Assembly (NCBI GenBank): GCA_021823305.1
Contig: JAKAOE010000013.1
Coordinates: 1 to 11,802, forward strand
Reading direction: 5' to 3'
DNA from: Acidobacteriota bacterium
GTDB taxonomy: Bacteria; Acidobacteriota; Terriglobia; Terriglobales; SCQP01
DNA length: 11,802 nt
The notes beneath the pieces were generated by a model. That model ran no database searches. It was not told the origin of the DNA and saw nothing but the letters and a program-made list of their open reading frames with translations. This document shows, piece by piece, positions 4,830-11,802 of this stretch. How positions within the stretch are numbered: the first letter of the stretch is position 1; every line of letters begins with the position of its first letter. The position numbers and the translations under genes were made by a program.

Positions 4830-7462
4830 AATTCTGGCGCTGGGTGTTACTGGCGGTGGCGGTGGCGCTGCTCGTGGTCTGGTCGGATTCGCAAACCCCG
4901 GCGGCGCCGCCGGGCTGGACGCAGTCGCTGGACGGAACCTGGCAATTTCTGCCCGACGCCGCCGGGGCGCTGCACGCGAGCGCGCTGCCCGCCGCGGGTT
5001 GGCGCCCGGCGGTGGTGCCGATGTCCATCCAGGCGCAGTTCCCCGATCTGCGCGACTTTGCCGGCACGGCCTGGTTCCAGCGCCAGTTCCCCGCCCCGAA
5101 GCTTGCGCCGACAGAGCGCCTGCTGCTGCACTTCGGCGCGGTGGACTACCTCGCAACGGTGTGGGTGAACGGCACGCCCGTGGGCGGGCACGAAGGCGGC
5201 TATACGCCCTTCGACCTGGACATCACGCGCGCGCTGCGGCCGGGCGAGAACACCGTGCTGGTGAAGGTGCACGACCCCAGAAGCAAGGCGGCCTATGCCC
5301 AGATCCCGCACGGCAAGCAGAACTGGTACGTGCAGACCACCGGAATGTGGCAGAGCGTGCGGCTGGAGGCGAAGCCGGCGGCGTACCTGGAGTGGGCGCA
5401 CGCGCTGACGCCGGGCGGCCGGCTGGCCGGCTTCGCGCTGCAGCTGGCCCATCCCGGCAAGCTGCCGGCGGGGGCGCGCGCGCGGCTGACCATCACCGCG
5501 CCCGACGGCAGCGTCGCCACGCACAGTTATCCGCTGGCGCGGCGGACGGCGCAGACGCTGCCGCTGCGGCTGAGCGGCGCGCCCGAACACTGGTCGCCGG
5601 CGCATCCGCGCCTGTACTCGTTCCGCGTCGCGCTCAGCAACGGCGACGTAAAGCGCGGGCACTTCGGGTTACGCACGATCGCGATCAGCAACGGCGAGAT
5701 TCTGCTCAACGGCAAGCGGCTCTACCTGCGCGGGGCGCTCGACCAGGATTTTTATCCCGCGGGCGTCTACACGCCGCCCTCCGCCGCCTACGAACTGCAC
5801 GAGATGCGCCTGGCCAAAGCGCTGGGGCTGAACCTGCTGCGGCTGCACATCAAGGTACCCGATCCGCGCTATCTGAATGCGGCGGATGAGGCCGGCGTGC
5901 TGATCTGGTATGAAATCCCCAACTGGGACAAGCTGACGCCGCTGTCGGAAGCCCGAACCCGCGAGACGCTGCAGGAAGCCACCGCGCGCGACTGGAACCA
6001 CCCCGCGCTGGTGCTGCAAAGCATCATCAACGAAAGTTGGGGCGCCAACCTCAAGCGCGCGGCCGACCGGAAGTGGCTGCTGGCGACGAGCGAGTGGGCG
6101 CGGCGGCGGCTGCCTGACCGGCTGGTGGTGGATAACAGCGCCTGCTGCTCGAACTTCCACATCAAGAGCGATCTGGCCGATTTTCACAACTACAATTCCC
6201 TGCCCGACCACGCCGCCGCCTGGGATGCGTGGGTGAAGGCGTTCGCCGCGCGGCCGAAGTGGCTGTACTCGCCATATGGCGACGCGCAGCCCGAGGGCAA
6301 GAACGGGCTGGCGCCGCTGGTGGTCTCCGAGTTCGGCAACTGGGGACTGCCGCCATTGCCGGCCGAGCGGCCGTGGTGGTTCACGCGCGGCTCGGCGCAT
6401 CTGACGCGGCCGGCCGGGGTGCGCGCGCGCATGCGCCCGTCGGGCGTGGCGCGGGTGTTCGGGAACTACGCGACGCTGGCGCAGGCGACCGAGACACACG
6501 AGTGGCACGCGCTGCGGCATGAGATCGAATCCATCCGCCGGCAAGCGAGCATTCAGGGCTACGTCATCACGGAATTCACCGACGTGAACTGGGAAAACAA
6601 CGGACTGCTGACCATGTGGCGGCAGCCGAAGAACTTCCACGCCAAGCTGGCGGCGTTGCAGCAGAGCGTGATCGTGATGGCGAAGCCGGACCGGCACGAC
6701 TACGCGCCGGGCGGGACGGCGCGGATCGCGCTCTACGTCTCGAACGAATCGCCGGCGGCGATCCGCGGCGCCCGGCTCGAGTTGGACGGGCGCACGTGGC
6801 GGCTGCCGGCGTTGCCCTCCGGTACCGTCCTCAAGGCCGCCGAGGCGCAGGCGCCCATCACGCTCCGCGCCACCGGCCGCCAGGAACTGCGCATGCGGCT
6901 CACCGCGGCGGACGGCACGCTGCTCGACGCACGCACGCGCTCTCTGGCGGTGATCGCGCCGGCGGCGCCGGTCCCTTCCGGGGTCACGGTGGCGCGCACC
7001 TGGGCGGCGGCGGCGCAGGCGGCGGAGAACGGCGGCGAGGTGCTGCTCGAAGCGACGGCGCCCATGGCGCTGCCGCGCGGCCTCCAGGTTGAAGCACGCA
7101 AGGGCAACCTGGGCGGCGACTGGATCTCGAACTTCAACTGGATCGACACCCGTGGGCCCGCGTTCGCCCCGCTGGCGGCGCTGGGGCCGATGCTGGGCCC
7201 GGCGTCGAGCGCGATTACGCCGAACGACCTGATCGCGGGCGTGCCGGCGGCGGACAGCGCCGATGTGCTGGGCGGGTTCTTTCTGGGCTTCGTGCACCAG
7301 GCGCGGGCGACGGTGCTGCAAGCGCGCCATGGACGCGGCAAGATCGTAATTACCACGCTGGACCTCGCCGATGCGGCGTCGGATCCGTTCGCGGCAGCGG
7401 TGCGGGCGGCGCTGCTGCGCTATCTCGCCAGTCCGGCCTGCAAGCCGGGCTTGTCGCTGTAG
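4826..7462 (+). CDS. Exported glycoside hydrolase, family 2 type (beta-galactosidase/glucuronidase-like)
   Basis: The product has 878 residues from the GTG at 4826. Residues 1-20 (KFWRW then VLLAVAVALLVVW) are a signal peptide or anchor, so it acts in the periplasm or outside. Residues about 25-190 are the GH2 sugar-binding jelly roll (SLDGTWQF, FGAVDYLATVWVNG, GGYTPFDLDITRAL, TTGMWQSVRLE). About 195-290 is the immunoglobulin-like domain. The TIM barrel, about 292-610, begins at ILLNGKRLYLRGALDQDFYP. SIINESWG gives Glu403 as likely acid/base, and VVSEFGNWG gives Glu502 as likely nucleophile; their spacing suits GH2. About 620-715 is another beta-sandwich. About 716-878 looks like an amidotransferase-type domain (GEVLLEAT..., HGRGKIVITTLDLAD). 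The exact substrate cannot be read; a beta-galactoside is suggested by the neighbours. The gene is coupled to ribE by GTGA, an unusual partner. Its last 43 bases overlap the convergent EamA gene. Confidence 0.9.
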   Translation: MKFWRWVLLAVAVALLVVWSDSQTPAAPPGWTQSLDGTWQFLPDAAGALHASALPAAGWRPAVVPMSIQAQFPDLRDFAGTAWFQRQFPAPKLAPTERLLLHFGAVDYLATVWVNGTPVGGHEGGYTPFDLDITRALRPGENTVLVKVHDPRSKAAYAQIPHGKQNWYVQTTGMWQSVRLEAKPAAYLEWAHALTPGGRLAGFALQLAHPGKLPAGARARLTITAPDGSVATHSYPLARRTAQTLPLRLSGAPEHWSPAHPRLYSFRVALSNGDVKRGHFGLRTIAISNGEILLNGKRLYLRGALDQDFYPAGVYTPPSAAYELHEMRLAKALGLNLLRLHIKVPDPRYLNAADEAGVLIWYEIPNWDKLTPLSEARTRETLQEATARDWNHPALVLQSIINESWGANLKRAADRKWLLATSEWARRRLPDRLVVDNSACCSNFHIKSDLADFHNYNSLPDHAAAWDAWVKAFAARPKWLYSPYGDAQPEGKNGLAPLVVSEFGNWGLPPLPAERPWWFTRGSAHLTRPAGVRARMRPSGVARVFGNYATLAQATETHEWHALRHEIESIRRQASIQGYVITEFTDVNWENNGLLTMWRQPKNFHAKLAALQQSVIVMAKPDRHDYAPGGTARIALYVSNESPAAIRGARLELDGRTWRLPALPSGTVLKAAEAQAPITLRATGRQELRMRLTAADGTLLDARTRSLAVIAPAAPVPSGVTVARTWAAAAQAAENGGEVLLEATAPMALPRGLQVEARKGNLGGDWISNFNWIDTRGPAFAPLAALGPMLGPASSAITPNDLIAGVPAADSADVLGGFFLGFVHQARATVLQARHGRGKIVITTLDLADAASDPFAAAVRAALLRYLASPACKPGLSL

Positions 7463-8361
7463 GCCGGGCGCTCGCGCTTCTGCGCCAGCAGGATGGCGGC
7501 GATCACGCAGGCCACGCCGGCGATCTGCAGCCAAGCCAGGCGCTCACCCAGGACCAGCGCCGCCAGCAGGATGCCGGAAACCGGCTCGAGGCAGCTGGTC
7601 ACCACCGCGCGCGTGGCATCCACGAAGCGCAAGCCGGCGATGTAGAGCAGAGTTGGTATCAGCGTCGCGAGCAGGCTGAAGGCCAGGAAGAAACTCCACT
7701 CCCGCGGCCCGTAGTGCGCCTGCCAGATGCGCCAGGGCGGCCGCAGGAGGAGGAACAGCACCGCGGCCCCGCACAGCATATAGAGCGACACCAAGGCCGG
7801 ATCGGCGCTGCGCACGATGCGTTCGCCGGCAAGGTTGTAGTAGGCGAAGGCGAAAGCGGCGAGCAGCGCCCCGCCCACGCCGATGCGGTCGAGCCGCAGC
7901 GCGCCGCCCGGCTGGGTCAGCTGGAGCACCAGCGCGATGCCGAAGAGGGCCAGCGCCACCGCGCCCACGCGGGCCGGGGTGGGGCGCTGCACCCGCCGCG
8001 CCACCAGGTAGACCAGCACCCAGATGGGCGCGGTGTATTGCACCACGATCGCGGTGGCGACGTTGGTGCGGGCGATCGCCAGGTAATACAAATAGTTCGA
8101 AGCCGCCAAGCCGGCGATCCCGAGCGCGAAGGCGCGCCAGGCCAGCCGCCACGGCAGCCGGATCGCACCCCGCCGCAGCAGCGCCAGCGCGGGCAGCAGC
8201 AGCGCGGCCGCAAGCAGGTTGCGCATCTCGGTCAGCGCCAGCGCGCTCACCGGATGCGCCACCCGGCCGGTGAACATGGCGCGGCCCAACACCGCCGAAG
8301 CGCCCCAGCAGCAGGCCGCCGCCGCGATCAGCAATTCCCCGCGCAGCCCGGGCCGGCTCAC
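7420..8361 (-). CDS. EamA/DMT-superfamily transporter
   Basis: The product has 313 residues and about ten hydrophobic helices in two repeated halves, the EamA architecture of drug/metabolite transporters in the cytoplasmic membrane. The first helix has the typical AACCWGASAVLGR. Helix 3-4 has SNYLYYLAIARTNVATAIVVQYTAPIW-like sequence. The second half has FSLLATLIPTLLYIAGLRFVDATRA and LEPVSGILLAALVLGE, the usual closing EamA motif. Members export or import amino acids, sugars or other small molecules, and the substrate cannot be read from sequence. The GTG start at 8361 overlaps the stop of the preceding hydrolase gene (GTGA), with GAGG four bases upstream, so it is the third gene of an operon. 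Downstream it runs 43 bases into the convergent GH2 gene; the overlap encodes only the hydrophilic tail. Confidence 0.93.
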   Translation of the reverse strand: MSRPGLRGELLIAAAACCWGASAVLGRAMFTGRVAHPVSALALTEMRNLLAAALLLPALALLRRGAIRLPWRLAWRAFALGIAGLAASNYLYYLAIARTNVATAIVVQYTAPIWVLVYLVARRVQRPTPARVGAVALALFGIALVLQLTQPGGALRLDRIGVGGALLAAFAFAYYNLAGERIVRSADPALVSLYMLCGAAVLFLLLRPPWRIWQAHYGPREWSFFLAFSLLATLIPTLLYIAGLRFVDATRAVVTSCLEPVSGILLAALVLGERLAWLQIAGVACVIAAILLAQKRERPAYSDKPGLQAGLAR

Positions 8362-10403
8362 ACCGCCTCGAGGATCGCCACCTCAAACGGCCGCAGCGCG
8401 AACGTGTGCCTGGTGCCGGCTTCCAACTCGACCGCGGCGCGGGGCAGCGGGCGGCCCCACTGGTCGCGCGCGAACGGCGGGCGCATCCGGAAGCGCGCGG
8501 CGCGCGAGCCCGCCGGCAGCTCGAACGCGTCGGCGGGATCGAGCGCCAGCGACTGCGCCTTATCGGAGGGGTTGCGCAGCGCCAGCACCGCGCCCCGCGG
8601 CGACCAGGCGGCGTGGCCGTAGACCTCGAGCGCCAGCGGGTTGCCGCCGACCCAGTGCGTATCCCGCAGGATCGGCGCCCGGCGGCGCGCCCAGCGCGCC
8701 GTCCCGGCCAGCGTGTCCCAATCGCCGGGCGAGAGCAGTTGGTGGCTGATGTACATCTCCTGCAGCTGCGTTCCGGTGGCGAAGTAGGCCCGCACTTCGG
8801 CGGCGAAGTCGCGGCCCGGATCCGTCTCCAGCCGGCGCGCGTGTTTGGCGAACACGATACCGTGCAGCATGAGCGAGTTCAGCGGATAGAGCGGCCCGCG
8901 CAGGACCACGCCGCGGTAGGTCGCCCCATCGCGGTAAGTGATCCATTGCTGGCGGTCGGTGCCCACGCCGGCGAAGCTGGTGTCGTAGCCGCCGCGCCAG
9001 GTGGAATCGGCGTAGCGCAGCCAGAAAGGCGAAGGATACGTACCCGTGGTCAGGTTGACGAAGAGGTCGGGCTTGGCGGCGCGCATATCCGAAATCAATT
9101 GGATGGCGGCCTCGAAGTCGCTGCCGAACCTGCTGCCCGGCGCCACGCGCGCGACGCTGCCGGTGCCGTCCAGCTTGAACTGGTTGACGCCGTAGCGTGT
9201 GATGAAATCCATGCAGACCTGGTGGAAGCGCTGGTAGTACACCGGCCCCGACAGCGCCAGCCCGGCGCGGTCGCTCTCGTAGCCGAGCGCACGCCCGGCG
9301 GCCAGCCGCTCCTGGCGCGGCTTGCCGTAGCCGCCCCAGGGCGATAGCCACACCCCCGGCGCCGCGCCGATGGCCGCCGCCGCCGTCTTCAACGGCGTGA
9401 ACCCGTCCGGGAAGCCTGCGTTGAAGCCCCAGTCGCGATGGTTGTCCCAGCCATCGTCGAACAGAAACGAGTCCATGCGGACCCGGCGCCGGCGCACCAG
9501 TTCCTCGCCGAAGGCGTGGATCACGCCCAGGCAGCCGGCCTGGTCGTAGGGCGTGAAGTAGCCGAGATCAAACCAGGAGTTGTAGTGCAGGAAGGCGCGG
9601 TAGGGGTGCGCGCGCTCGCGTTCGATGTAGGCCAGAAAATCGCGCCGGAGCTGCCCCGGACGCGTGGTGCCGATCACGCTCGAGTAGGCCGCCGACTGGT
9701 TCGCGGGCAACGGCAGCGCGCGCGCGAACGTCGCCGTGGCGCGGCCGTTGGCGACCGCGCTATGCGAGAGCGGATGCTCAAAACCGAAAAACCACGCTCC
9801 GCCGGCCGGCTGCGGCAGCGTCAGCGGGGAGCCGGCGACGCTGCCGTTCACCGCTGCATGACCCGCCGCGCCGGCGGCATCAAGATCGAGCAGGGTCACC
9901 GCGGTGATCGGCACGGGGGCATCGCCCGCGGCCAGCGTGAACTCCTGCCGGATATAATGCGACCCGTCGCGCAGCAGCGCCCGCCAGTGGAGTTGGAACC
10001 GCGCCTGGGGATAGGTGAATGTGGCTTCGAGCTGCCAGCCGGCGAAGTGGGACGCCAAATTCGCCGCCCGAGGTTCGGGCCGCAGCGGCAGCAGCCGCGG
10101 GGGCGCGGCGAGGCGGAATTGCGCGGCGTCCATGCGGACATTGCCGAACGCGAGCTGGCAAACCGAAAGCGGGCCCAAGGGCGCGCCCGCGCCGCGCGCC
10201 TGGACTTGCAGCAGGCGCAGCCCCTTCGCGGAAGCCTCCCACTCGGCGGCGATGATGTCATTCTCGAGACGGAGACGGCTGCCGGCGACGTGGCCGCGCG
10301 CGGCCAGCGCGGACGCTTGGGCGAAGGCGCGCGGAGAAGCCGCCACCGCGGCGGCGGTGGCGGCCAGAGCGAGGGAAAACTCGCGGCGATTCAGCTCGGT
10401 CAA
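8358..10403 (-). CDS. Tat-exported clan GH-D-like glycoside hydrolase (putative alpha-galactosidase)
   Basis: The product has 681 residues. It begins MTELNRREFSLAL, a twin-arginine signal, followed by an Ala-rich core and likely cleavage near AFAQA (about residue 30), so export of the folded enzyme is expected. Residues about 40-250 are a beta-sandwich, as in GH36-type enzymes. The TIM barrel spans about 265-560: AFLHYNSWFDLGYFTPYD, the FDDGWDN strand (316-321), VWLSPWGGYG, and NQFKLDG with Asp412 as probable nucleophile. WLRYADSTW gives Asp466 as acid/base candidate. The C-terminal part (about 585-681) is a small beta domain. The Asp assignments follow GH27/GH36 patterns and are inference; similar proteins are often annotated only as alpha-galactosidase or hypothetical. 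It starts with TTG, supported by GGGAG seven bases upstream. It lies three bases after the GHMP kinase gene and overlaps the EamA start. Confidence 0.82.
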   Translation of the reverse strand: MTELNRREFSLALAATAAAVAASPRAFAQASALAARGHVAGSRLRLENDIIAAEWEASAKGLRLLQVQARGAGAPLGPLSVCQLAFGNVRMDAAQFRLAAPPRLLPLRPEPRAANLASHFAGWQLEATFTYPQARFQLHWRALLRDGSHYIRQEFTLAAGDAPVPITAVTLLDLDAAGAAGHAAVNGSVAGSPLTLPQPAGGAWFFGFEHPLSHSAVANGRATATFARALPLPANQSAAYSSVIGTTRPGQLRRDFLAYIERERAHPYRAFLHYNSWFDLGYFTPYDQAGCLGVIHAFGEELVRRRRVRMDSFLFDDGWDNHRDWGFNAGFPDGFTPLKTAAAAIGAAPGVWLSPWGGYGKPRQERLAAGRALGYESDRAGLALSGPVYYQRFHQVCMDFITRYGVNQFKLDGTGSVARVAPGSRFGSDFEAAIQLISDMRAAKPDLFVNLTTGTYPSPFWLRYADSTWRGGYDTSFAGVGTDRQQWITYRDGATYRGVVLRGPLYPLNSLMLHGIVFAKHARRLETDPGRDFAAEVRAYFATGTQLQEMYISHQLLSPGDWDTLAGTARWARRRAPILRDTHWVGGNPLALEVYGHAAWSPRGAVLALRNPSDKAQSLALDPADAFELPAGSRAARFRMRPPFARDQWGRPLPRAAVELEAGTRHTFALRPFEVAILEAV

Positions 10404-10406
10404 GGG

Positions 10407-11735
10407 TCAGCTCCCGATAAAGTCCAGTTCCAGCGCCGCGGGACCGGCGGCGCTGACAAAGCATAGGCTGGCGGCGCGGCGTTCGGCAAACGCTTTTCCG
10501 TAGTCGCGCTGCCAGGCGGCGGCGAAGGCGTCGGCGCCGGCGGCCGGCGCCAACGCCCATACCGAGCCGCCAAACCCAGCGCCAAACGCCGAAGCCGCTA
10601 CCGCCCCAAGCTGCAGAGCGCCCGCTACCAGCGCCCGCGTCTCGGGCACTTGATTGCCGAGTCCGGCATCGGCCTCGGCCTGGGACGCGGCCACCGCCCC
10701 GCCGAATGCGCGCCAGTCGCCCGCAGCGGCCGCGCGCGCCGCAGCGGGCAACAGAACTTCGGATTCGAGCCAGAACTGCCGCAGCCGGGCGTCGAGCTCG
10801 GCGCGCGTGTAGCCCTCGGGCACAAAGCGCCGCAGGCGCACCTGCGCCTCCGCCAGGCGGCCGGCGTCGCCCGCCAGCGCCGCCGCCAGCGTCGGCGCCG
10901 GCGAGCCTTCCGCCGCGTTCCAGGCCGCGAGCACCGCCTGCGCGGCCGCGGCGGCGCGGTTGTAGCGCGCCTGCGCGCCGCCGCCCTTGTCCGCCACCAC
11001 GCCGCTGACGGCGATCACCAGCGCATGATCCGGCGGCGCGGGAATCACGCCCTCGAAGGCCGTCGGGCAAAACGAGTACCGGCTCCACTGCCGCACCCGA
11101 CAGCACAAAATCGCGACGTGGTCCTCGCTGCCGCCGTGCGTGCCCACCCCGGTCTCGGCAGCGGCCAGATACCCCGCCAGCGCCTCGCGCGACGCCGGCG
11201 CCGCCGCCGGCACCTGCCCTGCGGTGATACCCAGATAGCTGGCGACCACCAACGCGCTCGAGCTGCTCATCCCGGCGGCGGCGGGCAGGTCGCTGGCAAA
11301 CGCGACGTCGGCGCCGCCACCAAGGCCGAAGTCCCGCTGCAACCGCCGCAACACCGCCAGCGGATACGGCGCCCAGCCCGGCAGCTTCGCCGCCGGCCGG
11401 TCAAGAGCGGCGGCAACTTGGCTGTCAGCGTTGAGAAAGCGCACTCGCCCGTCGTCTCGCGGCGCCGCCAGCACGCAAACGCCGCGCTCCAGCGCACACA
11501 GCAAGCTCCGCCCGCCCGCGTAGTCGGTGTGCTTGCCCAGCAACTCGACCCGCCCCGGCACAAAAAATGCCCGCAGCGGCGGTCTCCCCGACCAGCCGGC
11601 AAATGCCTCGTCCAGCCGCGCCAAACGCCGCGCGTGCCGCGCCGCCGCCGCCTCGGACAACCCACCGGCGAGAAGCCGTGCCTGGAAGTTTGGCTCAACC
11701 CTGGAGAATGCAGTCGGGCCATGCACGCCAGCCAT
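10407..11735 (-). CDS. GHMP kinase, galactokinase-like
   Basis: Predicted cytoplasmic ATP-dependent sugar 1-kinase of 442 residues, slightly longer than typical galactokinase. Signature motif 1 is PGRVELLGKHTDYAGG (60-75). Motif 2 is LPAAAGMSSSSAL (150-162), the ATP-phosphate loop. THGGSEDHVA (199-208) contains Asp205, which matches the catalytic Asp of galactokinase. Motif 3 is AFGAGFGGSVWA (383-394). Motif 1 differs from the galactokinase signature GRxNxIG[DE]HxDY: Asn is Glu64 and the sugar-contacting Glu is Lys68. I therefore leave out the galK symbol, since galactose, another hexose or a uronic acid is possible. It is the first gene of the operon with the GH-D hydrolase and the EamA transporter, which supports a role in galactoside use. 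The ATG at 11735 lies nine bases after a good -10 element. Confidence 0.88.
   Translation of the reverse strand: MAGVHGPTAFSRVEPNFQARLLAGGLSEAAAARHARRLARLDEAFAGWSGRPPLRAFFVPGRVELLGKHTDYAGGRSLLCALERGVCVLAAPRDDGRVRFLNADSQVAAALDRPAAKLPGWAPYPLAVLRRLQRDFGLGGGADVAFASDLPAAAGMSSSSALVVASYLGITAGQVPAAAPASREALAGYLAAAETGVGTHGGSEDHVAILCCRVRQWSRYSFCPTAFEGVIPAPPDHALVIAVSGVVADKGGGAQARYNRAAAAAQAVLAAWNAAEGSPAPTLAAALAGDAGRLAEAQVRLRRFVPEGYTRAELDARLRQFWLESEVLLPAAARAAAAGDWRAFGGAVAASQAEADAGLGNQVPETRALVAGALQLGAVAASAFGAGFGGSVWALAPAAGADAFAAAWQRDYGKAFAERRAASLCFVSAAGPAALELDFIGS
10411..10415 (-). promoter_or_regulatory. Shine-Dalgarno GGGAG that fixes the TTG start of the GH-D hydrolase
   Basis: On the minus strand GGGAG lies seven bases before the TTG at 10403 and within the last codons of the kinase gene. 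No other start is available between the kinase stop (10409-10407) and the twin-arginine motif, so the TTG start is well supported. Confidence 0.75.
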
Positions 11736-11744
11736 AGAGGCTCG

Positions 11745-11750
11745 ATTGTA
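11745..11750 (-). promoter_or_regulatory. Candidate -10 element (TACAAT) of the kinase-hydrolase-transporter operon
   Basis: TACAAT on the minus strand is identical to the ribD -10 candidate. It ends nine bases before the ATG at 11735, so the mRNA would have a leader of about two or three bases or none. No clear -35 is visible. Upstream, GCTTGG (11774-11779) and CCAAGC (11790-11795) form a small inverted repeat that could be an operator. Nothing else is recognisable in 11751-11802. Confidence 0.45.
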
Positions 11751-11802
11751 GCCGCAGGCCGCCGCTGCAGCTCGCTTGGGGCGCCCGAGCCAAGCTGTCC
11801 AT

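Noticed and set aside
5669..7534. 621-residue minus-strand open frame opposite the GH2 gene
   Set aside because: It is a long shadow frame caused by high GC. The plus-strand GH2 protein has intact domains and catalytic motifs.
9438..10466. 342-residue plus-strand open frame opposite the GH-D hydrolase
   Set aside because: Composition is Arg/Gly/Gln/Ala-rich with no motif. The minus-strand hydrolase accounts for this sequence.

Overview
The window is very GC-rich (roughly 70%) and densely packed, with short intergenic gaps and several start/stop codon overlaps. A PEP-CTERM exosortase-substrate protein, a Tat-exported glycoside hydrolase, a large exported GH2-type hydrolase and a RibD-RibE pair together suggest a Gram-negative soil-type bacterium. 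Acidobacteriota is my best guess; it is an inference from style, not from a marker gene.

Layout, left to right. (1) 79-1230 (+): a conserved exported or membrane-anchored protein of unknown function. (2) 1237-1311 (-): tRNA-Gly(CCC) with an encoded CCA end, facing gene 1. (3) 1312-1655: the only real intergenic region. It holds a tRNA promoter candidate and what looks like a complete sigma-54 regulatory region: three TGCGCAT repeats about five helical turns apart, a perfect inverted repeat, and a -24/-12 element (TGGCGG-N5-TTGCA). (4) 1656-2315 (+): the PEP-CTERM protein served by that promoter. (5) 2312-3043 (-): deoxyribose-phosphate aldolase (deoC), convergent with the PEP-CTERM gene and sharing stop-codon bases with it. 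(6) 3094-7462 (+): ribD, ribE and a GH2-type glycoside hydrolase, tightly coupled. (7) 7420-11735 (-): an operon transcribed galactokinase-like GHMP kinase, then Tat-exported clan GH-D (alpha-galactosidase-like) hydrolase, then EamA/DMT transporter. The transporter gene runs 43 bp into the end of the GH2 gene on the opposite strand.

Working model: the right half is a small galactoside-type sugar module. An exported alpha-galactosidase-like enzyme and an exported GH2 enzyme would release sugars, a GHMP kinase would phosphorylate the sugar, and a DMT permease may move a product. The kinase has Lys where galactokinases have a sugar-contacting Glu, so its substrate is open. The left half pairs riboflavin synthesis and deoxyribose-phosphate catabolism with a surface PEP-CTERM protein.

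Regulation: several genes have a TANNNT -10 element only 7-11 nt before the start codon, which suggests leaderless or near-leaderless mRNAs. Genes inside operons instead have good Shine-Dalgarno sequences and GTG or TTG starts. I found no convincing intrinsic terminator, CRISPR array, insertion sequence, integrase or phage gene. The most promising non-coding observation is the region upstream of the PEP-CTERM gene.
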